This document shows, piece by piece, positions 7,952-16,893 of a stretch of DNA of 64,000 nucleotides. Within the stretch, counting starts at the first letter, position 1, and every line of letters starts with the position of its first letter. This DNA is from Microbacterium halotolerans (lineage in GTDB: Bacteria; Actinomycetota; Actinomycetes; Actinomycetales; Microbacteriaceae): assembly GCF_003569805.1 (NCBI RefSeq), contig NZ_KZ984052.1:426494-490493 (forward strand). The letters run 5' to 3'. The translations under genes were made by a program, and so were the position numbers. The notes under the pieces were generated by a model that did not search any database, had not been told where the DNA came from, and worked only from the letters and a program-made list of their open reading frames with translations.

Positions 7952-10673
7952 CCCCGCCCGCGTTGCCGGAGGTTCCGGCGTTGACGTCGAGCAGGCGGTA
8001 CTTCTCGATCGCCTGCGCCACGACGCCCTCGTCGACCTTGCCCTGCTCCGCCAGCATCTGCAGCGCCTTCACGACCATCGACGGCCCGTCGATGGTGAAG
8101 AATCGGCGCGCGGCCTGACGGGTGTCGCTGAAGCCGAAGCCGTCCGCCCCGAGGGTGCCGTACGGACCGGGGACCCACGCCCGGATCTGGTCCTGCACGG
8201 CGTGCATGTAGTCGCTCGTCGCGACGAAGGGCTGACCTTCGGCGTGCGCGAGCTTCTCCGTGACGTAGGCGGTGCGCGGGGTCTCGTCCGGATGGAGCAT
8301 GTTGTGCTCGTCGGCGTCGAGACCGTCGCGGCGCAGCTCGGTCCAGCTGGTCACCGACCATACGTCGGCGGTGACGCCCCAGTCGTCGCTGAGGAGCTTC
8401 TGGGCCTCGAGCGCCCAGGGCACGCCGACTCCTGAGGCGAGCAGCTGCACCTTCTCGCCCGTGCCCTCGCCGACCGACACGCGATGGAGACCCTTCACGA
8501 TCCCCTCGACGTCGACGCCCTCCGGCTCGGCCGGCTGGACCATCGGCTCGTTGTACACCGTCAGGTAGTACATCACGTGCGGGTCGGCGTGCTCGCCGCC
8601 GTACATCCGCTCGATGCCGGACTGCACGATGTGGGAGACCTCGTAGCCGTAGGCGGGGTCGTAGGAGACGACCGCCGGGTTCGTGGACGCGAGCAGGTGC
8701 GAGTGGCCGTCCATGTGCTGGGTGCCCTCACCCGTCAGCGTCGTCCGCCCTGCGGTCGCGCCGATGACGAAGCCCTTCGCCATCTGGTCGCCGGCGGCCC
8801 AGAACGCGTCGCCGGTCCGCTGGAAGCCGAACATCGAGTAGAAGATGTAGACGGGGATCAGCGTCTCACCGTGCGTCGAGTAGGACGTGCCCGCCGCCGT
8901 GAGCGCCGCGGTCGCGCCGGCCTCGTTGATGCCGACGTGGATCATCTGGCCCTGCGGGCTCTCCTTGTAGGCGAGGAGCAGCTCACGGTCGACCGACGTG
9001 TAGTTCTGCCCGTGCGGGTTGTAGATCTTCGCCGTCGGGAAGTACGAGTCCATGCCGAACGTGCGCGCCTCATCCGGAATGATCGGAACGATCCGCTCGC
9101 CGAAGCCCTTCGTCTTCATGATGTCCTTGAGCATCCGGACGAAGGCCATCGTCGTGGCGACCTCCTGCGTGCCCGAACCCTTCTTCGGCATCCCGTATGC
9201 CTTCTCCTCCGGAAGGCTCAGCGGCACGTTGGTGACGCGACGCTCGGGCAGGAAGCCGCCCAGCTGCCGACGACGGTCGATCATGTACTTGATCGTCTCG
9301 TCCGACTCACCTGGGTGATAGTACGGCGGACGGTACGGATCCTCCTCGAGCTGCGCGTCGGTGATGGGGATGTCCATCGTGTCGCGGAACAGCTTGAGGT
9401 CGTCGAGCGTCATCTTCTTCATCTGGTGCGTCGCATTGCGGCCCTCGAAGTGCGGCCCGAGCCCGTAGCCCTTCACCGTCTTGGCGAGGATGACCGTCGG
9501 CTGCCCCTTGTGCTCCATCGCGGCCTTGTACGCCGCGTACACCTTGCGGTAGTCGTGACCGCCGCGCTGCAGCGCCCAGATGTCGTCGTCGGAGTAGTCC
9601 TTGACGAGCTCGAGCGCGCGAGGGTCGCGGCCGAAGAAGTTGTCGCGGACGAACTTGCCGTCCTCGGCCTTGTACGTCTGGAAGTCACCGTCGGGCGTCG
9701 TGTTCATCAGGTTCAGCAGTGCGCCCGACGTGTCCCGCGCGAACAGGTCGTCCCAGCCGCGGCCCCAGACGAGCTTGATGACGTTCCACCCGGCGCCGCG
9801 GAAGAAGCTCTCCAGCTCCTGGATGATCTTGCCGTTGCCCCGCACCGGACCGTCGAGGCGCTGCAGGTTGCAGTTGATCACGAAGGTGAGGTTGTCGAGG
9901 CCCTCGTTCGCCGCCACCTGGAGCTGCCCGCGCGACTCGACCTCGTCCATCTCGCCGTCGCCGAGGAACGCCCACACGTGCGAATCCGCGACGTCCTTGA
10001 TGCCGCGATTGGCGAGGTACTTGTTCGTCATCGACTGGTAGATCGCGTTGATCGGTCCGAGACCCATCGACACGGTCGGGAACTGCCAGAAGTCGGGCAG
10101 CATGCGCGGGTGCGGATAGGAGGGAAGTCCGTGCGGTGCGGCGGACTTCTCCTGACGGAAACCGTCGAGCTGCGTCTCGGTGAGACGGCCCTCGAGGAAT
10201 GCGCGGGCGTACATGCCGGGGGAGGCATGGCCCTGATAGAAGATCTGGTCGCCGCCGACGGAGTGGTCGAGGCCTCGGAAGAAGTGGTTGTGCCCGACTT
10301 CGTACAGCGAGGCGGCCGAAGCGTAGCTCGAGATGTGGCCGCCGACGCCGACACCGGGACGCTGCGCGCGGTGCACCGTGATAGCGGCGTTCCAGCGCAG
10401 CCAGTGGCGATAGCGGCGCTCGAGGCTCTCATCGCCGGGGAACTCGGGCTCATCCTCAGCCGAGATCGTGTTGACGTAGTCCGTGGTCGGAACCATCGGC
10501 ACGTTGAGGCGCTTCTCCTTCGAACGCTTCAACAGGCTCAGCATGATCTCGCGAGCGCGCTGTGTGCCCTTGGCCGCGACGAGTTCGTCGAGCGACTGCT
10601 GCCACTCGCTGGTCTCTTCGGGATCGCTGTCCTGCGGCCCCTGCGAGTACGGATCCTGATCGTGAACAGCCAC
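7944..10673 (-). CDS. aceE: Pyruvate dehydrogenase E1 component, homodimeric type
   Basis: This subunit decarboxylates pyruvate with thiamine diphosphate and passes the acetyl group to the E2 core, producing acetyl-CoA. At 909 residues it is the single-chain E1 of the AceE type. The ThDP/Mg motif runs from GDG (238-240) to NCN (267-269). GTG is the start, with GAAAGG upstream. No E2 or E3 gene is nearby, as is usual in actinobacteria. Its 3' end overlaps fasR, so acetyl-CoA supply and fatty acid synthesis may share a transcript. Confidence 0.97.
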   Translation of the reverse strand: MAVHDQDPYSQGPQDSDPEETSEWQQSLDELVAAKGTQRAREIMLSLLKRSKEKRLNVPMVPTTDYVNTISAEDEPEFPGDESLERRYRHWLRWNAAITVHRAQRPGVGVGGHISSYASAASLYEVGHNHFFRGLDHSVGGDQIFYQGHASPGMYARAFLEGRLTETQLDGFRQEKSAAPHGLPSYPHPRMLPDFWQFPTVSMGLGPINAIYQSMTNKYLANRGIKDVADSHVWAFLGDGEMDEVESRGQLQVAANEGLDNLTFVINCNLQRLDGPVRGNGKIIQELESFFRGAGWNVIKLVWGRGWDDLFARDTSGALLNLMNTTPDGDFQTYKAEDGKFVRDNFFGRDPRALELVKDYSDDDIWALQRGGHDYRKVYAAYKAAMEHKGQPTVILAKTVKGYGLGPHFEGRNATHQMKKMTLDDLKLFRDTMDIPITDAQLEEDPYRPPYYHPGESDETIKYMIDRRRQLGGFLPERRVTNVPLSLPEEKAYGMPKKGSGTQEVATTMAFVRMLKDIMKTKGFGERIVPIIPDEARTFGMDSYFPTAKIYNPHGQNYTSVDRELLLAYKESPQGQMIHVGINEAGATAALTAAGTSYSTHGETLIPVYIFYSMFGFQRTGDAFWAAGDQMAKGFVIGATAGRTTLTGEGTQHMDGHSHLLASTNPAVVSYDPAYGYEVSHIVQSGIERMYGGEHADPHVMYYLTVYNEPMVQPAEPEGVDVEGIVKGLHRVSVGEGTGEKVQLLASGVGVPWALEAQKLLSDDWGVTADVWSVTSWTELRRDGLDADEHNMLHPDETPRTAYVTEKLAHAEGQPFVATSDYMHAVQDQIRAWVPGPYGTLGADGFGFSDTRQAARRFFTIDGPSMVVKALQMLAEQGKVDEGVVAQAIEKYRLLDVNAGTSGNAGGDA

Positions 10674-10889
10674 CGGGTGACCTTTCGTCGTTGCGGCAGT
10701 TCATGCCGCGGAGCAATACCGGGGCGTGCGGAAGGTCCGATCCGGACGAGCCCGCACGCTGTCGCATCCAGCCTATCTCCATCCGGAAGTGCTGGTTGAA
10801 CCCGACAAACCCGATCCGATGCGGCCGACGAAGCCTCGGCCGGATCGGCGACCGGATGCGTTGCGCATCGGTCACAGGCTCCGGGTACG

Positions 10890-11387
10890 ATGGCGCCGAT
10901 GAAAGCGGATTGGACGCGGCTGTGTCAGCTGCTCGATGACGACCAGGAGCTGCTCGAGGCCGTGGAGCTCGCGGCAGGAGATCCTGAGGCGTTCCTCGCG
11001 GCCCATGGCGACATGCTGGGGGAGCTGGGTGTGACCAAGGCGTCGCAGATCGATCCGTGGCTCGCCATGATCGACGCGCTCGACGACGCAGGTGCGCTCG
11101 CGTATCTGGAGGGAGACGACGCAGGGGAGGAGCTGGCCGACGCACTCGCCGCGCTCCCGCGGATCGTCGCCGCCGGCGCGGAGCTCGATGAGGTCTCGGA
11201 TGTCGAGGACTCGCTCGTCGCCGCCATCGTCGTCGCCGATCGTCTGCTCGCACCGCACGGTCTCCGCGTCGTGTACCTCGACGAGGGCACGGAGGACGTG
11301 CCGCTGGTCGTCGTTCCCGTCGCGAACGTCGAGGAGATCCTGCTGGTTGCGGACCGCCTCGACCGCACCGCCCGCGTCTACAGCTGA
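10890..11387 (+). CDS. Conserved hypothetical protein (possibly DUF6630-like)
   Basis: An acidic, Leu/Ala-rich protein of 165 residues (162 if translation starts at the second ATG, 10899). It has no signal peptide, membrane segment or catalytic motif that I recognise. It reads as alternating helices with a short beta-rich C-terminal part (HGLRVVYLDEGTEDVPLVVV). It resembles DUF6630-type proteins by general pattern, but this is uncertain. It diverges from aceE. Its last 30 bases and the following 10 form the first copy of a 40-bp direct repeat. Confidence 0.6.
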   Translation: MAPMKADWTRLCQLLDDDQELLEAVELAAGDPEAFLAAHGDMLGELGVTKASQIDPWLAMIDALDDAGALAYLEGDDAGEELADALAALPRIVAAGAELDEVSDVEDSLVAAIVVADRLLAPHGLRVVYLDEGTEDVPLVVVPVANVEEILLVADRLDRTARVYS

Positions 11388-11397
11388 GCGACATCCG
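11358..11397 (+). repeat. 40-bp direct repeat, left copy
   Basis: This copy spans the last codons and stop of the upstream hypothetical gene (ending DRTARVYS) and 8 bases beyond. It matches 13089-13128 at 39 of 40 positions; the single difference is C at 11375 against T at 13106. The two copies bracket the secA2-like pseudogene. Because this copy codes for a natural-looking C-terminus, it is probably the original. Confidence 0.85.
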
Positions 11398-11457
11398 TCG
11401 CACGGCGGAGGCGTGGCAGCCGCCCCGGTGGCAGACTCGGGCCATGAGGTGCGCAGG

Positions 11458-13061
11458 ATGATGCCCGAGCGACGGGCGGACGTCTCGGCCGTCGACCTCC
11501 GCCGTCTGCTGCCGGCATGGGCGAGGCGGAGGCTTGCGCTGCCGGGGCACCGTTCCGTCCGGCCGTTCGAAGACATCGCGATTCGAGCTTCCCGGCAGGC
11601 CGGTGATGCCGCGGTGCTGCGAGACGATGACCTCCGCGGCTCACCGGACGATGCGCCGGAGTGGCTGCTTGCTCTCGCCGCAGAGGCGGCGTCCAGAGGT
11701 CTCGGGCATGACCCGTTCCAGGAACAGCTCGTCGCCGCTGCTGCTCTCCACGTCGGCCTCGCCGTGGAGATGGACACGGGCGAGGGAAAGACACTCGCCG
11801 GTGCCATTGCGGCAGCGACGTTGGCGATGTCGGGCCACCGCGTGCACGTGCTCACGGTGAACGACTACCTCGCTGAACGAGATGCGGAATGGATGCGACC
11901 GGTGCACGCCGCCCTCGGGCTGTCATCTGGACACGTGGCCCAGTCCGCGTCGACCGACGAACGCAGGAAGGCGTACCAGACGCAGATCGTATACGTGTCG
12001 GCCAGTGAGGTCGGCTACGACGTGCTGCGTGACCGGCTGGCGACGAGCGACGCTGATCGTGTGCTTCCTCGTTTCGACGCTGCGATCGTCGACGAGGCCG
12101 ACGCCGTCATGATCGACGACGCCATGATCCCGCTCGTGCTGGCAGGCGAGGCGCCTGACGCCGCCCACGACTTGGTCGAGGCGACTCGACTCGTGCACAG
12201 ACTCATGGCTGGTCGCGACTTCACCGTTGACTCCGACCATGCCACGGCATCGCTCACCGATGCCGGCTTCGACGCTGTCGAACGCGCGCTGGGCGGCATC
12301 AACCTGTTCGAACCGGAGCATGCTGAGGCACTCACCCGTATCAATCTCGCGCTGCACGCGCTGGTGCTCGTGCAGCGCGACGTCGACTATGTCGTCACAG
12401 ACGGACAGATCGGACTGATCAACACCGCGCGCGGGCGGATCGCACGACAGCAGCGCTGGCCGGACGGGCTGCACGCGGCCGTCGAAGTCAAAGAGGGACT
12501 CACCGTGACTCCGCCGGGGGAGGTGCTGGACAGCATCACCATCCAGGATCTGCTGTCGCTCTACCCGCACCGGAGCGGAATGAGCGGAACGGTTCGATCG
12601 GTCGCCGAGGAATTGCTGGAGTTCTACCGCCTCCCGACCACGGGTCGTTCGCGTCACTCGAACGATGCGCCGACGACGGCGCCCTCGGCTCCGCGGCTCG
12701 GCAGATCACTCTGTACGTTCTGGATCGCCGTTGGTGCGAGCATCTCGCGATGCTCGCCGAACTGCGTGACAGCATCCATCTGCGGGCTCTTGCAGGCCAG
12801 AACCCCGTCGACGAGTTCCACCTGACCGCCCTCCGCGAGTTCGACGGCTTCTTCGGACGCGTCGATGATGACGTGGCCGGAGCTCTGGCCGAACTGAGCC
12901 CGTCGCAACTCGACGACCCGCTCGCAGCGCTCGGTCTGCACCGGCCATCCGCGACCTGGACGTACATGATCCGTGACGATCCCTTCGGAGACCCGGCCGG
13001 ACGTGCCGCCGAGGGGCTCAAGCGCCTGGCACGGGAGCGTTTCTCCACCCGACCTGGGTGA
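11458..13061 (+). pseudogene. SecA2-like preprotein translocase ATPase, internally deleted and frameshifted
   Basis: The 5' part encodes SecA nucleotide-binding domain 1: Walker A in MDTGEGKT, 'LTVNDYLAERDAEWM', Walker B in VDEADAV, then a cross-linking-like region and GMSGTVRS. Around 12640-12670 the SecA similarity breaks off. It resumes in another frame (multiple-of-3 frame) with the helical scaffold, LDRRWCEHLAML then IHLRALAGQNPVDEF, and ends at 13061. Nearly all of nucleotide-binding domain 2 is missing, so no working ATPase can be made. The first frame otherwise runs on to 12825 in nonsense. Alternative starts are GTG 11428 and ATG 11461. Flanking 40-bp repeats suggest the segment was inserted or duplicated. 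Confidence 0.75.
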
Positions 13062-13088
13062 CGACGGCCATGTCGAGCCGCCGAATCG

Positions 13089-13128
13089 CTCGACCGCACC
13101 GCCCGTGTCTACAGCTGAGCGACATCCG
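13089..13128 (+). repeat. 40-bp direct repeat, right copy
   Basis: Matches 11358-11397 at 39 of 40 bases in the same orientation. Read on the minus strand, it supplies the last residues (PDVAQL) and the stop of the response regulator gene, so the regulator's C-terminus may have been remodelled when this copy was formed. Confidence 0.85.
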
Positions 13129-13849
13129 GAGCGAGCCGGTACAGCACCTCGGGCCTGCCGCGCTTGCCGTAGCGATGGGCGATGTCTGCACGTCCCTCCG
13201 ACACCAGGTGCTCGAGATACCGTCGTGCGCTCGCTCTCGAGATCGACGCGTGCTCGGCCACTTGCGACGCCGACGCCGCCGTGACCGGGTCGAGGGCCGC
13301 CAGCACTCGTCGCAGAGTGACCTCCGCGATGCCCTTCGGGAGACCGGATGAGGAACGGGCGGTCGGCGATGGCACCTGCACGCGCCCCGTGCTCAGCAGC
13401 TCGTCGATCTCTCGCTGCGCCAATTCTTGCTCGCGCTCGGCGTGCGTCTGCGCCTCATCCGAAGGCCGGTGCTGTGCACGGTAGCGGCTCAGCCGCTCGG
13501 CGAGTGCCTCATATGTGAACGGCTTGACGAGATAGCCGGCAACCCGCCCCGCCAATGCCTGCCGCACCGTCACCTGGTCGCGGGACGAGCTGATGATCAT
13601 CACGTCGGGGGAGTGCGTGCCGAGCGTGCGCAGGCGGTGCAGCACCTCGATGCCGCTGACGTCGGGAAGGCGGAGGTCGAGCAGGATCAGATCGACGCCG
13701 CCGTGCGAGCCGAGCTCGATCGCGGCCATTCCCGTGCCGGCAGCTGCGGTCACGGTGAATCCCGGTGTCTCCGACACGAAACGCGCGTGCAGAGCCCGAG
13801 CGGCGGCATCGTCGTCGATGACGAGCACGCGCACCTGTGCATCGCTCAC
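13109..13849 (-). CDS. Response regulator, CitB/DctR family
   Basis: The 246-residue protein begins with a receiver domain (VRVLVIDDD at 7-14, phospho-acceptor Asp58 in LLDLRLP) and ends with a winged helix-turn-helix domain containing ASQVAEHASISRASARRYLE. This is the layout of CitB/DctR regulators of C4-dicarboxylate and citrate uptake. The GTG start overlaps the stop of the sensor gene (GTGA), which shows translational coupling. The divergent tctCBA genes are the probable targets. The last six residues lie in a direct repeat and may not be ancestral. Confidence 0.9.
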   Translation of the reverse strand: MSDAQVRVLVIDDDAAARALHARFVSETPGFTVTAAAGTGMAAIELGSHGGVDLILLDLRLPDVSGIEVLHRLRTLGTHSPDVMIISSSRDQVTVRQALAGRVAGYLVKPFTYEALAERLSRYRAQHRPSDEAQTHAEREQELAQREIDELLSTGRVQVPSPTARSSSGLPKGIAEVTLRRVLAALDPVTAASASQVAEHASISRASARRYLEHLVSEGRADIAHRYGKRGRPEVLYRLAPDVAQL

Positions 13850-15123
13850 CTGCTGCCCTCCATCTCGAATGCGAATCGTGCGCCGCCGAGCCCGCTGGTC
13901 GAGACCTCGATGGTGCCGCGGCGCGCCGCGACCGTGCGACGCACCATGTCGAGTCCTATCCCGCGCCCCGTTCCGGTGATGTCGGGCTTCGACGAGTATC
14001 CCCGCGCGAACATCCGCACGCGCTGCAGCGCGCCGATGCCCGGTCCATCGTCTTCCACGACGCCGCTGATGCGTCCGTCGCGCTCGTGCAGCTCGCACCG
14101 CACCCGCGCGGCACCGGCCTCGCCGGCGTTCCGGCACAGATTCGCCAGCACCAGCATCACGGCGTCGTCCACCTCGCCCGTGACGTCGATCGCGGTCTCC
14201 AACGCTGCGCCGGCCGCGCTGAGCTCCGTACGCAGCGCCTCGATCGTCGCGCGCAGCAGCGGAGGACCTGCAGAAGCTTCAACCTGCACCGGCGTGGACA
14301 CACTCGTCGACCTGTCGATGTAGTCGACGGCCTCGCCGGTGTCGCCGTGTGCGACGAGACCTCGCACGACATGCAGCCGCGTGTCGAACTCGTGCGCCTG
14401 CTCGCGCAGCGCAGCGGCGGTGCGGCCGACCTGCTCCAGCTCGCGCGCCGCCGCGTCGTGTCTGCGGAGCCGACTCCTGATGGCGGCGGCCACGGCCGAA
14501 CTGGCGACAAGTCCTGCCGCCAGCGCACCTGCCGCCCACGGCAGCAGCTGCCACAGCGCAGTCTCGACGTCATCGGCCATCCGGGATTCGAGCATGCCTG
14601 CAGAGATCGCGCCGATCACGTTCCCCTCGGCGTCCAGCACCGGATGCTTCGCGCGCAACGTGCGGCCGATGGTTCCCGTGTCCATCTCGAGCACGGATTC
14701 GCCTGACAGCACCATGCCGCTGTCGGTCGAGACCGGCCTGCCGCGCTCGTCCGGCACCGGATGGGTGATCCGGATGCTGTCGGTCGTCATCACGACGACG
14801 TAGTCGACGCCCGCTGCGCGTTCGACGATGCTCGCGATCGGCTGCAGTTCGGCCGTTGCCTGTTCTCGTTCGGCAGCGCTCTCGAGCACCTGCACGATCT
14901 GATCCAGCTCCGCCAGCTCGGAAGACACGTCGGAGACTCGCTCTGCCGTCGTCTCTCGGATGCTGTCGCGCTGCACCGACATCGCGACGGCTGTCGTCGC
15001 GCCGACGCAGACCAGCACGATCACGCTCGGCAGGACGACCAGAGCGAGGCGCGCCACCCGGTACCGCCAAGACGTCTCCACAGCGTTCGTCCTTCCGTTC
15101 CGCACACGACGTGCCGTGCGCAC
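13846..15123 (-). CDS. Sensor histidine kinase, CitA/DcuS type
   Basis: A membrane sensor of 425 residues. A transmembrane helix at ~25-50 is followed by an extracytoplasmic PAS-like ligand domain to ~190, which includes VDYVVVMTTDSIRITHPVP. A second membrane helix at ~193-215 leads to the kinase core, with phospho-acceptor His244 in EQAHEFDTRLHVVRGL and ATPase motifs DDGPGIG and GRGIGLDMV. This matches sensors for citrate and related acids. It is coupled to the regulator gene downstream and divergent from a tricarboxylate transporter. A shorter start near residue 15 is possible. Confidence 0.9.
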   Translation of the reverse strand: MRTARRVRNGRTNAVETSWRYRVARLALVVLPSVIVLVCVGATTAVAMSVQRDSIRETTAERVSDVSSELAELDQIVQVLESAAEREQATAELQPIASIVERAAGVDYVVVMTTDSIRITHPVPDERGRPVSTDSGMVLSGESVLEMDTGTIGRTLRAKHPVLDAEGNVIGAISAGMLESRMADDVETALWQLLPWAAGALAAGLVASSAVAAAIRSRLRRHDAAARELEQVGRTAAALREQAHEFDTRLHVVRGLVAHGDTGEAVDYIDRSTSVSTPVQVEASAGPPLLRATIEALRTELSAAGAALETAIDVTGEVDDAVMLVLANLCRNAGEAGAARVRCELHERDGRISGVVEDDGPGIGALQRVRMFARGYSSKPDITGTGRGIGLDMVRRTVAARRGTIEVSTSGLGGARFAFEMEGSR

Positions 15124-15136
15124 TTATGAGCACAAT

Positions 15137-15157
15137 CCGCGCACAGGCTGTGCGCGG
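15137..15157. promoter_or_regulatory. Perfect inverted repeat, candidate operator
   Basis: CCGCGCACAG and CTGTGCGCGG form a perfect 10-bp inverted repeat around one central G. It sits in the 150-bp divergent gap between the sensor kinase and tctC, 14 bp from the kinase start and 117 bp from tctC. It is a good candidate binding site for the adjacent response regulator. Confidence 0.5.
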
Positions 15158-15273
15158 CGCTGCGCCTAATGCATGTTAGGTCCTGCACGCCGTCCGCACA
15201 GTGGGCGATGGATGCCGAGATCCGCCCCTACAGGCCGTGCACGACGAAGACGTCAGCACGAAGGAGTGAGCCC

Positions 15274-16308
15274 ATGTCAGACGCATTGCGTCCTCCGCAC
15301 GAGGACGAACCTGATCGGTCACCGTCGACGACCCGGCGCACGGTGCTGCGCGCGATCGGCGGCGTGGTCGCCGCGGCGACGATCGGCGCCGCGAGCTACG
15401 GGTCGATCACGTCCGCGGCATCCGGTGACGATTTCCACGCCTCGATGACGATCGTCGCGCCCGCAGCGGCGGGAGGCGGTTGGGACACGCTGGCGCGCGA
15501 GCTGCAGCAGGCGCAGAAGGCGAACGGTCTCGTGAACAACGTGCAGGTCGTGAACATGCCGGGCGCCGGCGGCACGATCGGGCTCGGCAACGTCTCGACC
15601 CTCGAGGGACAGGCGGACAGCCTGCTCGTCGGCGGCACGGGGCTGCTCGCCGCGACGATTCAGTACGGCACCGCGACGACGCTCGACGACGTCACCAACC
15701 TGGCCGTGCTGTTCGAGGAGTACGACGTGATCGTCGTACCGGCGGACTCGCCGTACCAGACGCTCGATGAACTCGTGCGGACGTGGCGGGAGGACCCTGC
15801 GGCGATCCCGTGGACCGGCGGCGGGTCGTTCGACCAGCTCGTCGTCACGGACCTCGCCCTCGAAGCGGGTATCGAACCGGTCGAGACGACCTACATCTCC
15901 TCGGACGGCGGCGGCGAGGCCATCCAGGCGCTGCTCAACGGCACCGCCGGGGCCGCAACAGGGGGCTACCCCGACAACATCGATCAGATCGAGTCCGGCA
16001 GGCTGCGTGCCCTCGCCCTGGTCGCACCGGAGCCGGTCGACGGCATCGACATCCCCACGGCCCGACAGCAGGGCTACGACATCACACTGTCGAACTGGCG
16101 CAGCCTCTCCGCGCCGCCGGGAATCACCGACGACCAGGCGGCGGGTCTGGTGTCGCTGATCGAAGACACGCTCGCAACCGACGAATGGAGCGCAGCCGTG
16201 GATCGCTACCACTGGACCCCGCAGGTGCGCACGGGCGACGAGCTCGGTGCGTTCCTCGACGATGAGCGCACCCGGATCGAGCGACTGTACGGGGAGATGG
16301 GGCTGTGA
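15274..16308 (+). CDS. tctC: Tripartite tricarboxylate transporter, substrate-binding protein
   Basis: The extracytoplasmic binding component of a TTT carrier, 344 residues. The N-terminus has a twin-arginine signal (TRRTVLRAIGG, then an Ala-rich hydrophobic stretch), so it is probably exported folded by Tat. The mature domain carries Bug-type motifs such as APAAAGGGWD and MPGAGGTIG, which hold the carboxylate ligand. The ATG at 15274 is chosen because GAAGGAG precedes it and it opens the signal peptide. Its stop overlaps the start of tctB. Ligand may be citrate or a similar acid, inferred from the neighbouring sensor. Confidence 0.9.
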   Translation: MSDALRPPHEDEPDRSPSTTRRTVLRAIGGVVAAATIGAASYGSITSAASGDDFHASMTIVAPAAAGGGWDTLARELQQAQKANGLVNNVQVVNMPGAGGTIGLGNVSTLEGQADSLLVGGTGLLAATIQYGTATTLDDVTNLAVLFEEYDVIVVPADSPYQTLDELVRTWREDPAAIPWTGGGSFDQLVVTDLALEAGIEPVETTYISSDGGGEAIQALLNGTAGAATGGYPDNIDQIESGRLRALALVAPEPVDGIDIPTARQQGYDITLSNWRSLSAPPGITDDQAAGLVSLIEDTLATDEWSAAVDRYHWTPQVRTGDELGAFLDDERTRIERLYGEMGL

Positions 16309-16892
16309 CGTTCTCCGATCGACCATCGAACAACCCGACGGCCGTGTCGGCCACGCTCGGACGCAGATACCGCGGGGGCGCCTCCGCCGAGATCGCGAAG
16401 AGTCTGGTGATGCCGGGACTGCTGGCACTTTTCGGCTGCTATCTCGTATTCGGCATCATCACGATGGAAGTGCCGGAGGGCACGGCGTTCCCCGGCCCAC
16501 GGTTCTTCCCTGGCCTGATCGCAGCCGGGCTGTTCCTCTTCGCCATCCTGCTCGTCGTGGGCGACCTGCGCCGCCGGCCCGCGGCTCCGGCGGACGAGGA
16601 CACCATCGAACCGGATGGAGCTCTCGCAGACGATCGTGCCGACGGCAGGCTCTCCTGGTCGTCGCTCGCGTGGGTCGTGCTGGGCTTCCTCGGGTTCGCA
16701 CTCACCCTGGGCATCCTCGGCTGGATCATCGGGGCCGCACTGCTGTTCTGGTGCGTGGCCCACGGGTTCGGGGAGAGGCGACGGCTGGTCAGCTTGGTCG
16801 TCGGCCTCACGGCCAGCTCGATCACCTACATCGCCTTCGACATGCTGCTGGGGCTCTCGCTGCCTTCCGGCATCCTCGGTTGGGAGTTCTGA
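16305..16892 (+). CDS. tctB: Tripartite tricarboxylate transporter, small membrane subunit
   Basis: A 195-residue membrane protein with four predicted helices and a hydrophilic central loop rich in Asp/Glu/Arg (residues ~88-120). It has the usual TctB start, in which the first helix follows a short cytoplasmic tail. TctB is the small permease partner of TctA; its exact role is not well understood. The GTG start overlaps tctC by 4 bp, and tctA follows 1 bp after its stop. The tight spacing shows one operon. Confidence 0.88.
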   Translation: MTFSDRPSNNPTAVSATLGRRYRGGASAEIAKSLVMPGLLALFGCYLVFGIITMEVPEGTAFPGPRFFPGLIAAGLFLFAILLVVGDLRRRPAAPADEDTIEPDGALADDRADGRLSWSSLAWVVLGFLGFALTLGILGWIIGAALLFWCVAHGFGERRRLVSLVVGLTASSITYIAFDMLLGLSLPSGILGWEF

Positions 16893-16893
16893 G

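Noticed and set aside
8484..10799. A very long open frame on the plus strand opposite aceE
   Set aside because: It is antisense to a certain gene, rich in Val/Arg/Asp repeats typical of high-GC shadow frames, and has no ribosome site or family pattern.
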